From Alphaproteobacteria bacterium (GTDB lineage: Bacteria > Pseudomonadota > Alphaproteobacteria > Elsterales > Elsteraceae): a stretch of 55,306 bases of DNA. Numbering within the stretch: the first letter of the stretch is position 1; each line of letters opens with the position of its first letter. The stretch spans positions 1-55,306 of the forward strand of contig RDXE01000057.1 of the NCBI GenBank assembly GCA_004292755.1. Direction: 5' to 3'. Position numbers and translations under genes: made by a program. The notes under the pieces were generated by a model that saw only the letters and a list, made by a program, of their open reading frames with translations, did no database searches and had not been told where the DNA came from. This document shows, piece by piece, positions 9,118-17,192 of the stretch.

Positions 9118-10743
9118 CTAGCGCAGGCAGCGTGGCAGCCTGGGATCAAGAGTGCCCAGCACCTCCGCACAGCGTTGCTGTTCGGCAGGGCTGAAAGGGG
9201 GCGTGGAGTGCGTCAGCCCGCGCTCCACCAAATGGGCAATGTCCAGACGCTGGATGATCCGGCCCTGATCCTTCAGCCATTGGTGGAACGCGGTGCCGAA
9301 TTGCAGGCGGCGATAGATGGCTTCAGCGTCGGCGCGCTGCTGCCACAGGGGGGCATTGGTGCGCCAATAATCAACACTTGGCCGATCAATCGGTGCGCTG
9401 TTCTGGGCGAACCCTTCAACAAAGCGCGTCACCTTGCGGTGCCAGCGGCCAAAGTCACGGTAGGAGAAGTGCAACCCCTCCACTTCCACCAGCGGGGCAA
9501 GTTTTGGCTGGTGGGTAATCGCCAAGTGGTTGCCAGGCAGAACAATGGGTAGACTGTCAGCGCGGACCCAGATTTTCTGAATCTGGGTCATCACTGACAA
9601 AAGATTATAGCCTGCGGACACATACGCATGGTTCCACCGGGCCAGTGGATGGCGCAGGCAGTGGGTGGCGGCGTGGAATGGCGGGGCGCCAGCTAGGCCC
9701 GCCTCTGCATCCAGCAGCATCAGATAACAGTGGATGTAGAGGATCGTTGCGTCTGCGAACCAACCCTGTGTGGCAGACGCTATCGCCGTGCGATAGTCCC
9801 CGGTGGTGGGGTGGAAGAATTCATCTGCATCGGCCAGCAGAACCCACTCGGCCCCGAAGGCTTCGCGGGCCAACCAGACCATCCGCGTGGACCATTTCGA
9901 TTGATCCATGTCTTGCACTGGTTCATCGATCACGACCAAGGGCAGACGCTCTGCCAGCGCAGCCAAGCGCTCCCGCGTGCCGTCGCGCGAGCCATTGTCC
10001 GTGACAATCGCGGCATCAATCCCATGGGCGAAGTGCCAGGCGAGGTTGGCCTCTATCAAGTCCAGTTCGTCGCGCACGGTCATGGCGAGCACCAGTTGGC
10101 GGCGCGGCCCCGCAGGTGCGGCCGGGCGCGGCTCACCAGGAGAGGACAGGCCGCGGGCGGTGTCGACGGCCAGATCGAAGGCATCCGTCGCAGCAATGCA
10201 ATGCTCTGCCATCCAGCGGCGCACCAGCGGGCCATCGCCCGTCATCAACGCGTGCCATGCCGCTGAGAAAGCATCTGTGGCTGAGAGTGAGGGGAGAGAC
10301 GCCTCCATCTCGGCCAACCGGCGTGCGGTGTAAGCGTCCCGCTCCACTGCGGCGGCGGCGTAGTTGCCGGTTTCCAGCAGCGCGAACACCAGCAGCCCGT
10401 TGATCTGTTCGTTCATCGGAGCGGCCGCGGCGAGGGCGGGCAGAACAATCAGCGCCTCGTCCCAGCAGCGCTGGGTGGTCACCACTTGGGCAAGGGCGTT
10501 CATCGCGCTGGCATCGTCAGGCCCACCTGCGGCCAGCAGTGCCACAGCCGTGGACCGTGCGCCCTGCTCCAGGCAGGCGTTTGCCAGGGCCTGTCGGGAT
10601 GAAGGCGACAATCGGCTGGCGTTGGCCTGGATGCTGGGCAAAACGCCGGGCCGGAGGAGCAGCCGCAGCGCTAAATCCATGCGGCCACGCTCAAGCAGGG
10701 CCTCAAGACCAGACAGAATTGTCTCAACCATGGGCCCAACCAT
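9118..10743 (-). CDS. GT2-type glycosyltransferase with helical N-terminal domain
   Basis: About 541 residues. The N-terminal 220 residues are Ala/Leu-rich and helical, resembling degenerate TPRs. The next 250 form a GT-A type glycosyltransferase of the Glyco_tranf_2_4 kind: LVLAMTVRDELDLIEANLAW, the nucleotide-sugar motif DNGSRDGT, and a DxD-containing WVLLADADEFFHP. A C-terminal region rich in Trp, His and Arg probably completes the acceptor site. Family members act in surface polysaccharide or protein glycan assembly; the acceptor is not evident. The open frame can begin at a TTG (10767); ATG 10743 (MVGPMVETIL) or ATG 10731 is more likely. It is convergent with polA. Confidence 0.8.
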   Translation of the reverse strand: MVGPMVETILSGLEALLERGRMDLALRLLLRPGVLPSIQANASRLSPSSRQALANACLEQGARSTAVALLAAGGPDDASAMNALAQVVTTQRCWDEALIVLPALAAAAPMNEQINGLLVFALLETGNYAAAAVERDAYTARRLAEMEASLPSLSATDAFSAAWHALMTGDGPLVRRWMAEHCIAATDAFDLAVDTARGLSSPGEPRPAAPAGPRRQLVLAMTVRDELDLIEANLAWHFAHGIDAAIVTDNGSRDGTRERLAALAERLPLVVIDEPVQDMDQSKWSTRMVWLAREAFGAEWVLLADADEFFHPTTGDYRTAIASATQGWFADATILYIHCYLMLLDAEAGLAGAPPFHAATHCLRHPLARWNHAYVSAGYNLLSVMTQIQKIWVRADSLPIVLPGNHLAITHQPKLAPLVEVEGLHFSYRDFGRWHRKVTRFVEGFAQNSAPIDRPSVDYWRTNAPLWQQRADAEAIYRRLQFGTAFHQWLKDQGRIIQRLDIAHLVERGLTHSTPPFSPAEQQRCAEVLGTLDPRLPRCLR

Positions 10744-10791
10744 CACCCGCGATCCGCAGGCGATCAAGGGGCGGAAGGCACCGCGGAGGGG

Positions 10792-11118
10792 TTAGCGCGC
10801 GCGGACCGCTACAGGCTCACGGGCAGAGACCGTGCGTTCGCGCTTGCCACCGGGTGGGCCATCATCATCATCGCCCTTGCCCATGACCGCCATGCCCATG
10901 GAGACACTTCCAAAGGTGACAGCAAACCCAATCGCCAGCATCGCCAGCGCGATCCAGCGCCACGACGATGCCCAGATCAGGGTGCGGATACCCCCCATGT
11001 CAAAGGCCAGCATGGCGCCCAGCGCGGCCCAGCCGATGGCGATGCCAATCGCCATGTGCACCGCCAGAAACTGAAACAGGGGCGGCCAGCGCCGCATCAT
11101 CCGCCGAAGTCGCTTCAT
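10792..11118 (-). CDS. Small two-helix membrane protein of unknown function
   Basis: A 108-residue protein starting MKRLRRMMRRW, a basic cytoplasmic leader, followed by two hydrophobic segments (about residues 14-40 and 50-76). A charged tail contains GKGDDDDGPPGGKRER. The arrangement suggests an inner-membrane protein with both termini in the cytoplasm. I do not recognise a family. It sits 48 bases upstream of the GT2 gene on the same strand and may be co-transcribed with it. Confidence 0.65.
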   Translation of the reverse strand: MKRLRRMMRRWPPLFQFLAVHMAIGIAIGWAALGAMLAFDMGGIRTLIWASSWRWIALAMLAIGFAVTFGSVSMGMAVMGKGDDDDGPPGGKRERTVSAREPVAVRAR

Positions 11119-11145
11119 GAGCAGAGGCTAAAGCGGAGGTGCGCT

Positions 11146-12063
11146 TCAGTCAGCGGTGCTTTTGGTCGCAGCGTTGGATCGAAGGCGGCGGATCACCGGA
11201 GCGCGTTTGCGGAGGCTTACGATTTCGGGCAACGCCTCCATTGTTGCAAATGCATCTCTTAACGACTCAACTGAGTCGGCGGTAACATCTAGTAGAAGTT
11301 TGCGACTGGCATACATCTCGTCCCCCTGATCATGTTCATATAAAGAGACTTCAAATTTTACAATATCAACTGTGTCCCCATCATGAACGAGTATTTGTAT
11401 AAATTTACGTCGGTCAGTCTGTGGATCAATCCATGTATTTTCCAGAAAGATGTCAATGTATGCCGAAAGCTTTGTACTCATCAGAAAACTCGGGTATTCA
11501 GTTACTGTGTGCCCAACTTCATCGAGCAAGTTACCAAGTTCTTGCTTCTTCTGAGATAGCATCTCTATCGCAACTTCGATCAGCGATTCCGGTTCTGAGC
11601 TTCCACTTTCTACGGACTGATCCAGTGGTTCGCTCTGACCAGAAGGGTCAGCCGGCCCAGATGTCGACTCATCAGGCTTTGATCTGGTCTCGCGTTGCAA
11701 AGCAGCTTCTAACTGCTCGCGAACTAAGTCGTTGTAAGTTACCAAGCGAAGTTTATTTGTAGACCGATACTCTTGGTAGGTTGGCAAAATCTTCTCACTG
11801 ACCAACGGACTGTCTTCTATGTTCAAAACATCCAAAGCAGCCCCGATGGGATCCAGATGGAACAAATCAAAGTAAAGATCTTCCGGGAATGATTTAAATG
11901 CCTCTTCAACAAATGGAAGCGGATCCTCCTTCATTTTGGCAAGAGAGTCGTCCGCGGCACCATGCTGTTTCAAAAGCTCTGGATGATTGCTCGCCAAGAG
12001 AGCAACGACCCTTGCAACGTCTTGGAAGTATGGCTGTTCGCTGATTCTGCTCATGTCTTTCAT
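11146..12063 (-). CDS. Module A partner protein (candidate antitoxin/immunity), unknown family
   Basis: A 305-residue acidic protein. Start ATG 12063 overlaps the stop of the upstream ART-like gene by 4 bases (ATGA), so the two are translationally coupled; a TTG at 12072 is a less likely start. Residues from the segment YFQDVARVV through AALDVLNI, about 71 positions, align without gaps to the N-terminal region of the partner in module B (42825-43427), with 23 identities by eye. Shared landmarks are VARVVxLL, VExxFxxFP, DPxxxALD and a following YxExRxxNxL. The middle is a low-complexity Ser/Pro/Glu linker (about 155-190). The C-terminal third is a distinct domain with no counterpart in module B. 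I recognise no known family. The gene is AT-rich (22 G/C in 11401-11460) compared with its neighbours, a sign of transfer. Role as neutraliser or regulator of the ART-like protein is inferred from the arrangement. Confidence 0.8.
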   Translation of the reverse strand: MKDMSRISEQPYFQDVARVVALLASNHPELLKQHGAADDSLAKMKEDPLPFVEEAFKSFPEDLYFDLFHLDPIGAALDVLNIEDSPLVSEKILPTYQEYRSTNKLRLVTYNDLVREQLEAALQRETRSKPDESTSGPADPSGQSEPLDQSVESGSSEPESLIEVAIEMLSQKKQELGNLLDEVGHTVTEYPSFLMSTKLSAYIDIFLENTWIDPQTDRRKFIQILVHDGDTVDIVKFEVSLYEHDQGDEMYASRKLLLDVTADSVESLRDAFATMEALPEIVSLRKRAPVIRRLRSNAATKSTAD

Positions 12064-12578
12064 ACTAACCAAAATCCCTGTTTTGTCAAGAGATCGAGCG
12101 ACCTGTCACTAACGAAGGCTACTTGATCATAGGCCGAAAAAACTTCGCGAGGTCTTGCTGGTCCCCAAGTATAGGCGACTTGGCCGATAACAATGTCCCA
12201 TGGCTCATTTCTCCGCCCAGGATCAGGAAGTTTGTTACCCTTTCTGCACCACTCAATAACACTCCAAAAGCCATTGTAGTCTTGTTTTGCCCACGTGTTT
12301 GCAAAAGCCAGAATGCGGAGCTTCGATAAGTCCGAAAAGTCAACTCTGGTTGCAATAACTGCTGCACCGTTCGTATCCACATTTCTAGGACGACCTGCAA
12401 CAACTGTTGCCCACGTCCTAGCCTGATCGGGATTGGATGTCATATAAAACCCACGGCCAAAGTCGGAAAACTGACTGCAGCGAGCTAGATCTACTTTACC
12501 GCCCCCACACAACGCTTGCGCACTGGCGCGGGTGGTGCCGTGGTAGAGGGTGCGGATCAAGGAGGGTTCGGCGGTCAC
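12060..12578 (-). CDS. Module A DUF3990-like protein with ADP-ribosyltransferase-type motifs (candidate toxin)
   Basis: A 172-residue protein from GTG 12578. The frame extends to another GTG at 12626, but 12578 gives the same 11 residues before TLYHGT as the module B homologue and lies just after a candidate promoter. Motifs resemble the DUF3990 group of the ADP-ribosyltransferase superfamily: LYHGT (first-strand His), DFGRGFYMT (Tyr), a WDIVIGQVA strand and DQVAFVSDR (Gln in the third position), i.e. an H-Y-Q set. Numbered from GTG 12578, these are His13, Tyr45 and Gln152. DUF3990 proteins are generally regarded as toxin-like NAD-using enzymes; the activity here is inferred. Its stop overlaps the start of the partner gene (ATGA). 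It lies 57 bases behind the rodA stop on the same strand, so read-through from the rod-shape operon is possible. Confidence 0.75.
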   Translation of the reverse strand: MTAEPSLIRTLYHGTTRASAQALCGGGKVDLARCSQFSDFGRGFYMTSNPDQARTWATVVAGRPRNVDTNGAAVIATRVDFSDLSKLRILAFANTWAKQDYNGFWSVIEWCRKGNKLPDPGRRNEPWDIVIGQVAYTWGPARPREVFSAYDQVAFVSDRSLDLLTKQGFWLV

Positions 12579-12585
12579 GGCGCGC

Positions 12586-12614
12586 GATATAGCAAGCGCT
12601 TGCCGACCCTGCAA
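12586..12614 (-). promoter_or_regulatory. Candidate promoter with palindromic operator for module A
   Basis: On the minus strand TTGCAG (12614-12609) and TATATC (12591-12586) are separated by exactly 17 bases, a sigma70-like arrangement. The perfect 12-bp palindrome GCAAGCGCTTGC (12603-12592) fills the spacer, the classic place for a repressor site. The predicted transcription start (about 12579-12577) coincides with GTG 12578, so the message may be leaderless. No strong Shine-Dalgarno precedes that GTG. Confidence 0.45.
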
Positions 12615-12635
12615 CCCTATGGTCACACACTGCGA

Positions 12636-13784
12636 CTAGAGTTCGCCCCGTGGGCCGAAGCGGTTGTCGCGGTGAATCCAAACACTCATCAACAAGCCAG
12701 CTCCGAACATTGTTACGAGCATTGAGGAGCCGCCATAGCTGACCATTGGCAAGGCAGCGCCCTTCGCCGGGATCAGGCCCATCACCATGGCGATGTTCAC
12801 GAACACAGCCAGGAAGATGGTCCACACCACGCCGATGGCGACCAAGCGGCCAAACTGGGTTTGGCTGCGAAAGGCGATCAAGTAGCCATACAGGAACAAC
12901 GTCAGGTAAACCCCCAGCAGGCCCATACCACCAACCAACCCGAACTCTTCAGCCAGCATGGTGAAGATGAAGTCCGTTTGCTTCTCTGGCAGAAAGTTCA
13001 ACGCGTGCTGCGTGCCTTGCAGGAAGCCTTTGCCGAACACGCCGCCAGAGCCCAGCGCGATCTTGGATTGGATGATGTGATAGCCAGCGCCCAACGGGTC
13101 GCGGGTGGGGTCCAGGAAGGTCAACACCCGTTGGCGCTGATAGTCGCGCAGGTAGTATTCCCAGGCCGTGGGCACAGCAGCGGCAATGGCAGCAAAGGCG
13201 AGGGCGAATTTCCACCAGCGCACGCCTGCAATCCAGGCAAGCCCAATGGCACCACCGGTCAGCATCAAGGCCATGCCAAGGTCCGGCTGCTTCATCACCA
13301 ACGCTGTTGGCATGGCCACCAACAGCAGCGGCACCATCAGCCAGATGATCCGGCCCATATCCTCCATGGTTCGTCCATGCCAATAGCGGGCAAGCACCAG
13401 AACCAGCGTGAATTTCATCAATTCTGAGGGCTGGAGTTGAATAAACCCCAGGTCCAGCCAGCGCTGGGCGCCCATACCAATGCGCCCGCCAAGCCCAACC
13501 TCCACCGCGACCAACATCACCAACGCCGCGCCGTAGCACAGATAGGCCCAGCGGAACCACAGCCGGATGTCGATCATGGCGACCACCAGCATCAGCCCGA
13601 GCCCGGCGCCAAAGCGCACGGCCTGGCGGGAGGCCCAGGGGTCCCACGCCCCACCGGCCGCGGAGTATTGCATCGCCAGCCCAACGCCCGCCAAAGCGGC
13701 GACCAACAGCACCACCAGCCAGGGAACTTGCAGCAGCTTGCGCAGAATATTGGGGGGCTCGCGATCTGCGATCAGCACCGTCAT
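12636..13784 (-). CDS. rodA: Rod-shape-determining peptidoglycan polymerase RodA
   Basis: A 382-residue SEDS-family integral membrane glycosyltransferase that polymerises lipid II with PBP2 in the elongasome. About ten membrane segments are visible. Family landmarks include GAQRWLDLGFIQLQPSELMK, KQPDLGMALML, the loop QSKIALGSGGVFGKGFLQGT, the stretch LPEKQTDFIFTMLAEEFGLVG and the C-terminal GLIPAKGAALPMVSYGGSSM. It begins 6 bases after mrdA and is the last gene of mreC-mreD-mrdA-rodA. The AT-rich module A follows directly on the same strand. Confidence 0.97.
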   Translation of the reverse strand: MTVLIADREPPNILRKLLQVPWLVVLLVAALAGVGLAMQYSAAGGAWDPWASRQAVRFGAGLGLMLVVAMIDIRLWFRWAYLCYGAALVMLVAVEVGLGGRIGMGAQRWLDLGFIQLQPSELMKFTLVLVLARYWHGRTMEDMGRIIWLMVPLLLVAMPTALVMKQPDLGMALMLTGGAIGLAWIAGVRWWKFALAFAAIAAAVPTAWEYYLRDYQRQRVLTFLDPTRDPLGAGYHIIQSKIALGSGGVFGKGFLQGTQHALNFLPEKQTDFIFTMLAEEFGLVGGMGLLGVYLTLFLYGYLIAFRSQTQFGRLVAIGVVWTIFLAVFVNIAMVMGLIPAKGAALPMVSYGGSSMLVTMFGAGLLMSVWIHRDNRFGPRGEL

Positions 13785-13790
13785 CGCAGA

Positions 13791-15671
13791 TCACCCACCA
13801 TTGGGCGTTACCAGCGAGGCGACCGGTCCTGTCCGCCGCGACGGGTCCCGGCGCTGGGTCTCGGTCAGCACGTCGCGAACAATCGGTGCCGCCACGGCTG
13901 AGCCACCGCCGCCATGCTCCACCACGCAGGCACAGGCATAGCGCGGCGCATGCACCGGGGCGTAGCCGACAAACAAGGCGTGATCGCGAAATCGCCAGGG
14001 CAGGTCTTCATTTCGGCGCACGCCACGCTCGCGCTCCTGCATGGTGATGCGGCGCACCTGCGCAGTCCCGGTCTTGCCCCCCATCTCAAACCCGCGTTCG
14101 GTGATGCGCGCCCGATAGGCGGTGCCGCGCTCCTCCAGTGTGACGGCGTTCATCGCGCGGATCATGGCCTCCAGGCCCGACCGCTGCAGACCCATGGAGG
14201 GGTAGGGTGGGGGATTGCGCCCGGCATTGGGCTTGCCGCCGATGGAACGGGTCATGTGCGGGATGACCGCCACGCCGCCGTTCACCAGCCGCGCGGTCAT
14301 CACCGCCAACTGCAAGGGCGTGGACAGCACATAGCCCTGACCGATTCCAGCAATCAGCGTCTCGCCCTGCACCCAGGGTTGGCCGCGGGTGCGCTGCTTC
14401 CATTCGCGGGTGGGCATCAGGCCACGCCGCTCACCCGGCAGGTCGATGTTGATCAAATCGCCAAAGCCCAGGCGTCGCGCCATCGCGGCTAGACGATCCA
14501 TGCCAGTGCGCCGCGCCACTTCGTAGAAGTAAACATCGCAGGAGACCATCATTGCCTCCTGCAGGTTCACGCCGCCATGGCCTTCCTTCTTCCAGCAGTG
14601 GAAACGGTGGTCGCCCAACTCCAGATAGCCAGGGCACGAGATACGGTCGCTTGGGCGCACCACGCCAGCTTCCAGGGCCGCAAGGGCGGTGACCATCTTA
14701 AAGGTGGAGCCAGGCGCGTACATCCCGGCAATCGCCTTGTTGGTCAACGGGCCCTTTGGGTTCGCCAGCAACTCCTCCCAATCCCGCGCGCTGAGACCAG
14801 CCGAGAACAGGTTCGGGTCGTAGGCGGGTGCCGACACCAGGGACAGCACGTCGCCGGTGTGGACATCCAACACAACAATCGAGCCGCTTTCATCGCCCAG
14901 CCGACCCCGGCAGAAGGATTGCAGCCCGATATCGATGGTCAGCACCACGTCCTGACCAGCCGTCGGCTCATCGCGGGCCAGTTCGCGCACCACCCGGCCC
15001 AGCGCATTGACCTCCACCTGCACGGTGCCAGCTGCACCGCGCAACTCGCGATCATAGATCCGTTCAATGCCGTTCTTCCCGATGCGGAAGTCGGGCAGTT
15101 CCAGCAACGGTTCTCCCGTCAGATCGGCCTCCGCCACGGGGCCAACATAGCCCAGAATGTGCCCAACGGATTCCGTGTGCGGGTAGTGGCGCAGCGCGCC
15201 AACTTCAATGGCGACGCCGGGCAGGTCGGGGATGTTGACCTCAATGCGGGCAACATCCTCCCAGGTCAGATCTTCGCGCACTGTCACTGGAACGAAGCCC
15301 CGCCTGCGGCGCAGGTCGCGCATGACCCGGCGGCGATCCAGTTCCGTCAATTCGATCAGCTTGCCGATTGCATCCAGTGTCGCCTCGACATTGCGCACCT
15401 GCTCGGCAACCAAGGTGACGCGATAATTCAGCCGATTGACCGCCAGCGGCTCACCATTACGATCCAGAATCCGCCCGCGGGGTGGTGGAAGCAGCCGCAA
15501 GGAGATGCGGTTGTCGTCGGCGAGCATGGTGTAGCGCTCGCCCTCCATCACCTGCAGGAAGTACAGCCGACCCGCCAAGGTGCCAATCAAGCCGATCTGA
15601 GCCGCGCCCAGCAGCAGCGCGCGGCGGGTGAACAGCCGGTCCTTTTCTTGTTCACGCTGGCGCTTGCTCAT
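13791..15671 (-). CDS. mrdA: Penicillin-binding protein 2 (peptidoglycan transpeptidase)
   Basis: The 626-residue class B PBP is the elongasome transpeptidase, partner of RodA. A single N-terminal membrane anchor (LLLGAAQIGLIGTLAGRLYF, about 17-36) is followed by the PBP dimer/pedestal domain (NRLNYRVTLVAEQVRNVE...). The transpeptidase domain carries the active-site motif STFK (in MYAPGSTFKM, about residue 320), SCD as the SxN-like second motif (MMVSCDVYFYEVA) and KTGT (GGKTGTAQV). Length matches the family. It sits one base downstream of mreD and 6 bases upstream of rodA, so the four genes are an operon. The tail after the last motif (RRDPSRRTGPVASLVTPNGG) is a short disordered extension. 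Confidence 0.97.
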   Translation of the reverse strand: MSKRQREQEKDRLFTRRALLLGAAQIGLIGTLAGRLYFLQVMEGERYTMLADDNRISLRLLPPPRGRILDRNGEPLAVNRLNYRVTLVAEQVRNVEATLDAIGKLIELTELDRRRVMRDLRRRRGFVPVTVREDLTWEDVARIEVNIPDLPGVAIEVGALRHYPHTESVGHILGYVGPVAEADLTGEPLLELPDFRIGKNGIERIYDRELRGAAGTVQVEVNALGRVVRELARDEPTAGQDVVLTIDIGLQSFCRGRLGDESGSIVVLDVHTGDVLSLVSAPAYDPNLFSAGLSARDWEELLANPKGPLTNKAIAGMYAPGSTFKMVTALAALEAGVVRPSDRISCPGYLELGDHRFHCWKKEGHGGVNLQEAMMVSCDVYFYEVARRTGMDRLAAMARRLGFGDLINIDLPGERRGLMPTREWKQRTRGQPWVQGETLIAGIGQGYVLSTPLQLAVMTARLVNGGVAVIPHMTRSIGGKPNAGRNPPPYPSMGLQRSGLEAMIRAMNAVTLEERGTAYRARITERGFEMGGKTGTAQVRRITMQERERGVRRNEDLPWRFRDHALFVGYAPVHAPRYACACVVEHGGGGSAVAAPIVRDVLTETQRRDPSRRTGPVASLVTPNGG

Positions 15672-15672
15672 C

Positions 15673-16191
15673 TCACACCCGGGCGACGACGCGACGGTGG
15701 GTTCGAATGAAGAACCATGCCAGCAGCGGAAATGCCAGCACTGTTGTCAGCGCCTGCATCACCGCCTGACCAATTGGCACCAGGGTCCAGTACAGAGTGG
15801 CCACAATCAGATATTGGGCAGCACCCGCTGCTGCGGCGACCAGCGCAAAACCAATCCAGGCAAGCCAAAACGGCTTGCCTAGGAACAGCTTGCGCTGCCC
15901 CAGCAGCACGCCATGGGTTGCCAGCAGCAGCAGCGCGGTGACGCCGACCAACCCACCCGTCAAAAGGTCTTGAAACACCCCAATCACAAACACCGCCACG
16001 GGGGGCAGCAAGTCCGGCCGGTAAACCGTCCAGTAGTACACAGACATCAAGGTGAAGGCTGGCACGGCTGGATGGGGCGCTTGCCATCCGATGGGCAGCA
16101 CTGAGACCAGCGCCATCACCACCGTCACCAACGCCGGCGTGATGCTGCGCAGCCGTGTGTCCAGCCGCTCCCACAGTGAGGGCTGGGCCAT
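15673..16191 (-). CDS. mreD: Rod-shape-determining protein MreD
   Basis: A 172-residue inner-membrane protein with about five or six hydrophobic segments, including the conserved FVIGVFQDLLTGGLVGVTAL region typical of MreD (the GxxxDLLxGxxxG pattern). MreD is part of the elongasome with MreC, PBP2 and RodA. It begins 3 bases after mreC and ends one base before mrdA. Confidence 0.93.
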   Translation of the reverse strand: MAQPSLWERLDTRLRSITPALVTVVMALVSVLPIGWQAPHPAVPAFTLMSVYYWTVYRPDLLPPVAVFVIGVFQDLLTGGLVGVTALLLLATHGVLLGQRKLFLGKPFWLAWIGFALVAAAAGAAQYLIVATLYWTLVPIGQAVMQALTTVLAFPLLAWFFIRTHRRVVARV

Positions 16192-16194
16192 CGA

Positions 16195-17088
16195 TCAGCC
16201 GCCCCGACGACCGCGGGTGGGCGTCAATTGTGGCGACTCGGGTAGAATGCCCCGCAGCCCATAGTCCAGCACCCGCACATACTCCACTGTGCTCCAATCA
16301 GCCGCTGGGCGCACAAGAATGCCGCGCGAGCCGTTTTCCACCACGGTGCCGATCACCAAGCCGGGCGGCACGGCGCCACCGTGGGGCGAGGTCACCACCC
16401 GATCGCCCGGCGAGATGCGCTGGGTGGCATCGGGCGAGAGATAGGTCAGGCGGGGCAACGGCCCATTGTCCCCTGCGAGGATCATCGGCTGTCGGCTGCC
16501 CTCAATGGTAACCGGCAGGCGGCTGTTAAGGTCCGTCAGCAGCAGCACGCGCGCGGTCCGCTCGCCCACTTCCGACACTCGGCCAACCAAGCCATCGGCC
16601 ACCATGGCAACCGCCCCGCGGACGATTCCTTGTGCGCTGCCAGCCGAGATCAGCATCTGGCGGGCAAAGGCACCGCCCGAATCTGCCATCACCGCGGCAG
16701 TGACAAAGCGTTGAGCCGGCGGTGTGGAGACGTTGAGGCTGCTGCGCAGGGAGGAATTCTCTGCCTCCAGCCGCATGGCGGCTTCCTGCCATTGCTGCAG
16801 CCGCTCCAACTCTGCTCGCAGGCGCTGGTTTTCCTGGCGCAGTGCCAGGAGATCGCGGACTTCCGTTGAGAATCGCTGGAGGGCTGTGGCGGGTTGAGCG
16901 GCTGCTTCCAGCAGGGGGGCGACGATGTCGATCACCGCCATCCGCACCCGCTCCAACACCGGCACATCGGTGCGTGACAGCGCAATCAACCCGATTGACG
17001 CTGCGACCAATAGGGTGAACGCCGCACGCGCCACCGCCAGTTTGAGCGGTGCCGTCAAGCGAAACACGGCTTCGGGACGATTCTTCAT
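16195..17088 (-). CDS. mreC: Rod-shape-determining protein MreC
   Basis: About 297 residues from ATG 17088 (an upstream in-frame GTG at 17109 is less likely). It has a short cytoplasmic N-terminus and one membrane segment (about 20-40). A periplasmic coiled coil follows (LLALRQENQRLRAELERLQQ), then the two beta-barrel domains, with landmarks VTAAVMADSGGAFARQMLI and GDRVVTSPHGGAVPPGLVIG. MreC scaffolds the elongasome and contacts PBP2. It is the first gene of the mreC-mreD-mrdA-rodA unit. In many related bacteria mreB precedes mreC directly; here the upstream gene is unrelated. Confidence 0.95.
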   Translation of the reverse strand: MKNRPEAVFRLTAPLKLAVARAAFTLLVAASIGLIALSRTDVPVLERVRMAVIDIVAPLLEAAAQPATALQRFSTEVRDLLALRQENQRLRAELERLQQWQEAAMRLEAENSSLRSSLNVSTPPAQRFVTAAVMADSGGAFARQMLISAGSAQGIVRGAVAMVADGLVGRVSEVGERTARVLLLTDLNSRLPVTIEGSRQPMILAGDNGPLPRLTYLSPDATQRISPGDRVVTSPHGGAVPPGLVIGTVVENGSRGILVRPAADWSTVEYVRVLDYGLRGILPESPQLTPTRGRRGG

Positions 17089-17160
17089 CGGCTGACCTGC
17101 TAAGGGCACTATGCCAGACTTAGGCGCCCGTCCACAGGATTCTTCGCAGATGCGAGGGAT

Positions 17161-17180
17161 GCCGCAGCGCTGACTGCGGC
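17161..17180 (-). terminator. Perfect 7-bp hairpin between the 17193 gene and mreC
   Basis: GCCGCAG (17161-17167) and CTGCGGC (17174-17180) pair perfectly around a 6-base loop, 13 bases past the stop of the Ala/Pro-rich gene on the minus strand. No T-tract follows, so it is at best a weak or factor-assisted terminator separating that gene from mreC. Confidence 0.3.
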
Positions 17181-17192
17181 CAACACCTCAGC

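Noticed and set aside
14577-15710. 377-codon open frame antisense to mrdA
   Set aside because: Opposite a complete PBP2 gene with all catalytic motifs.
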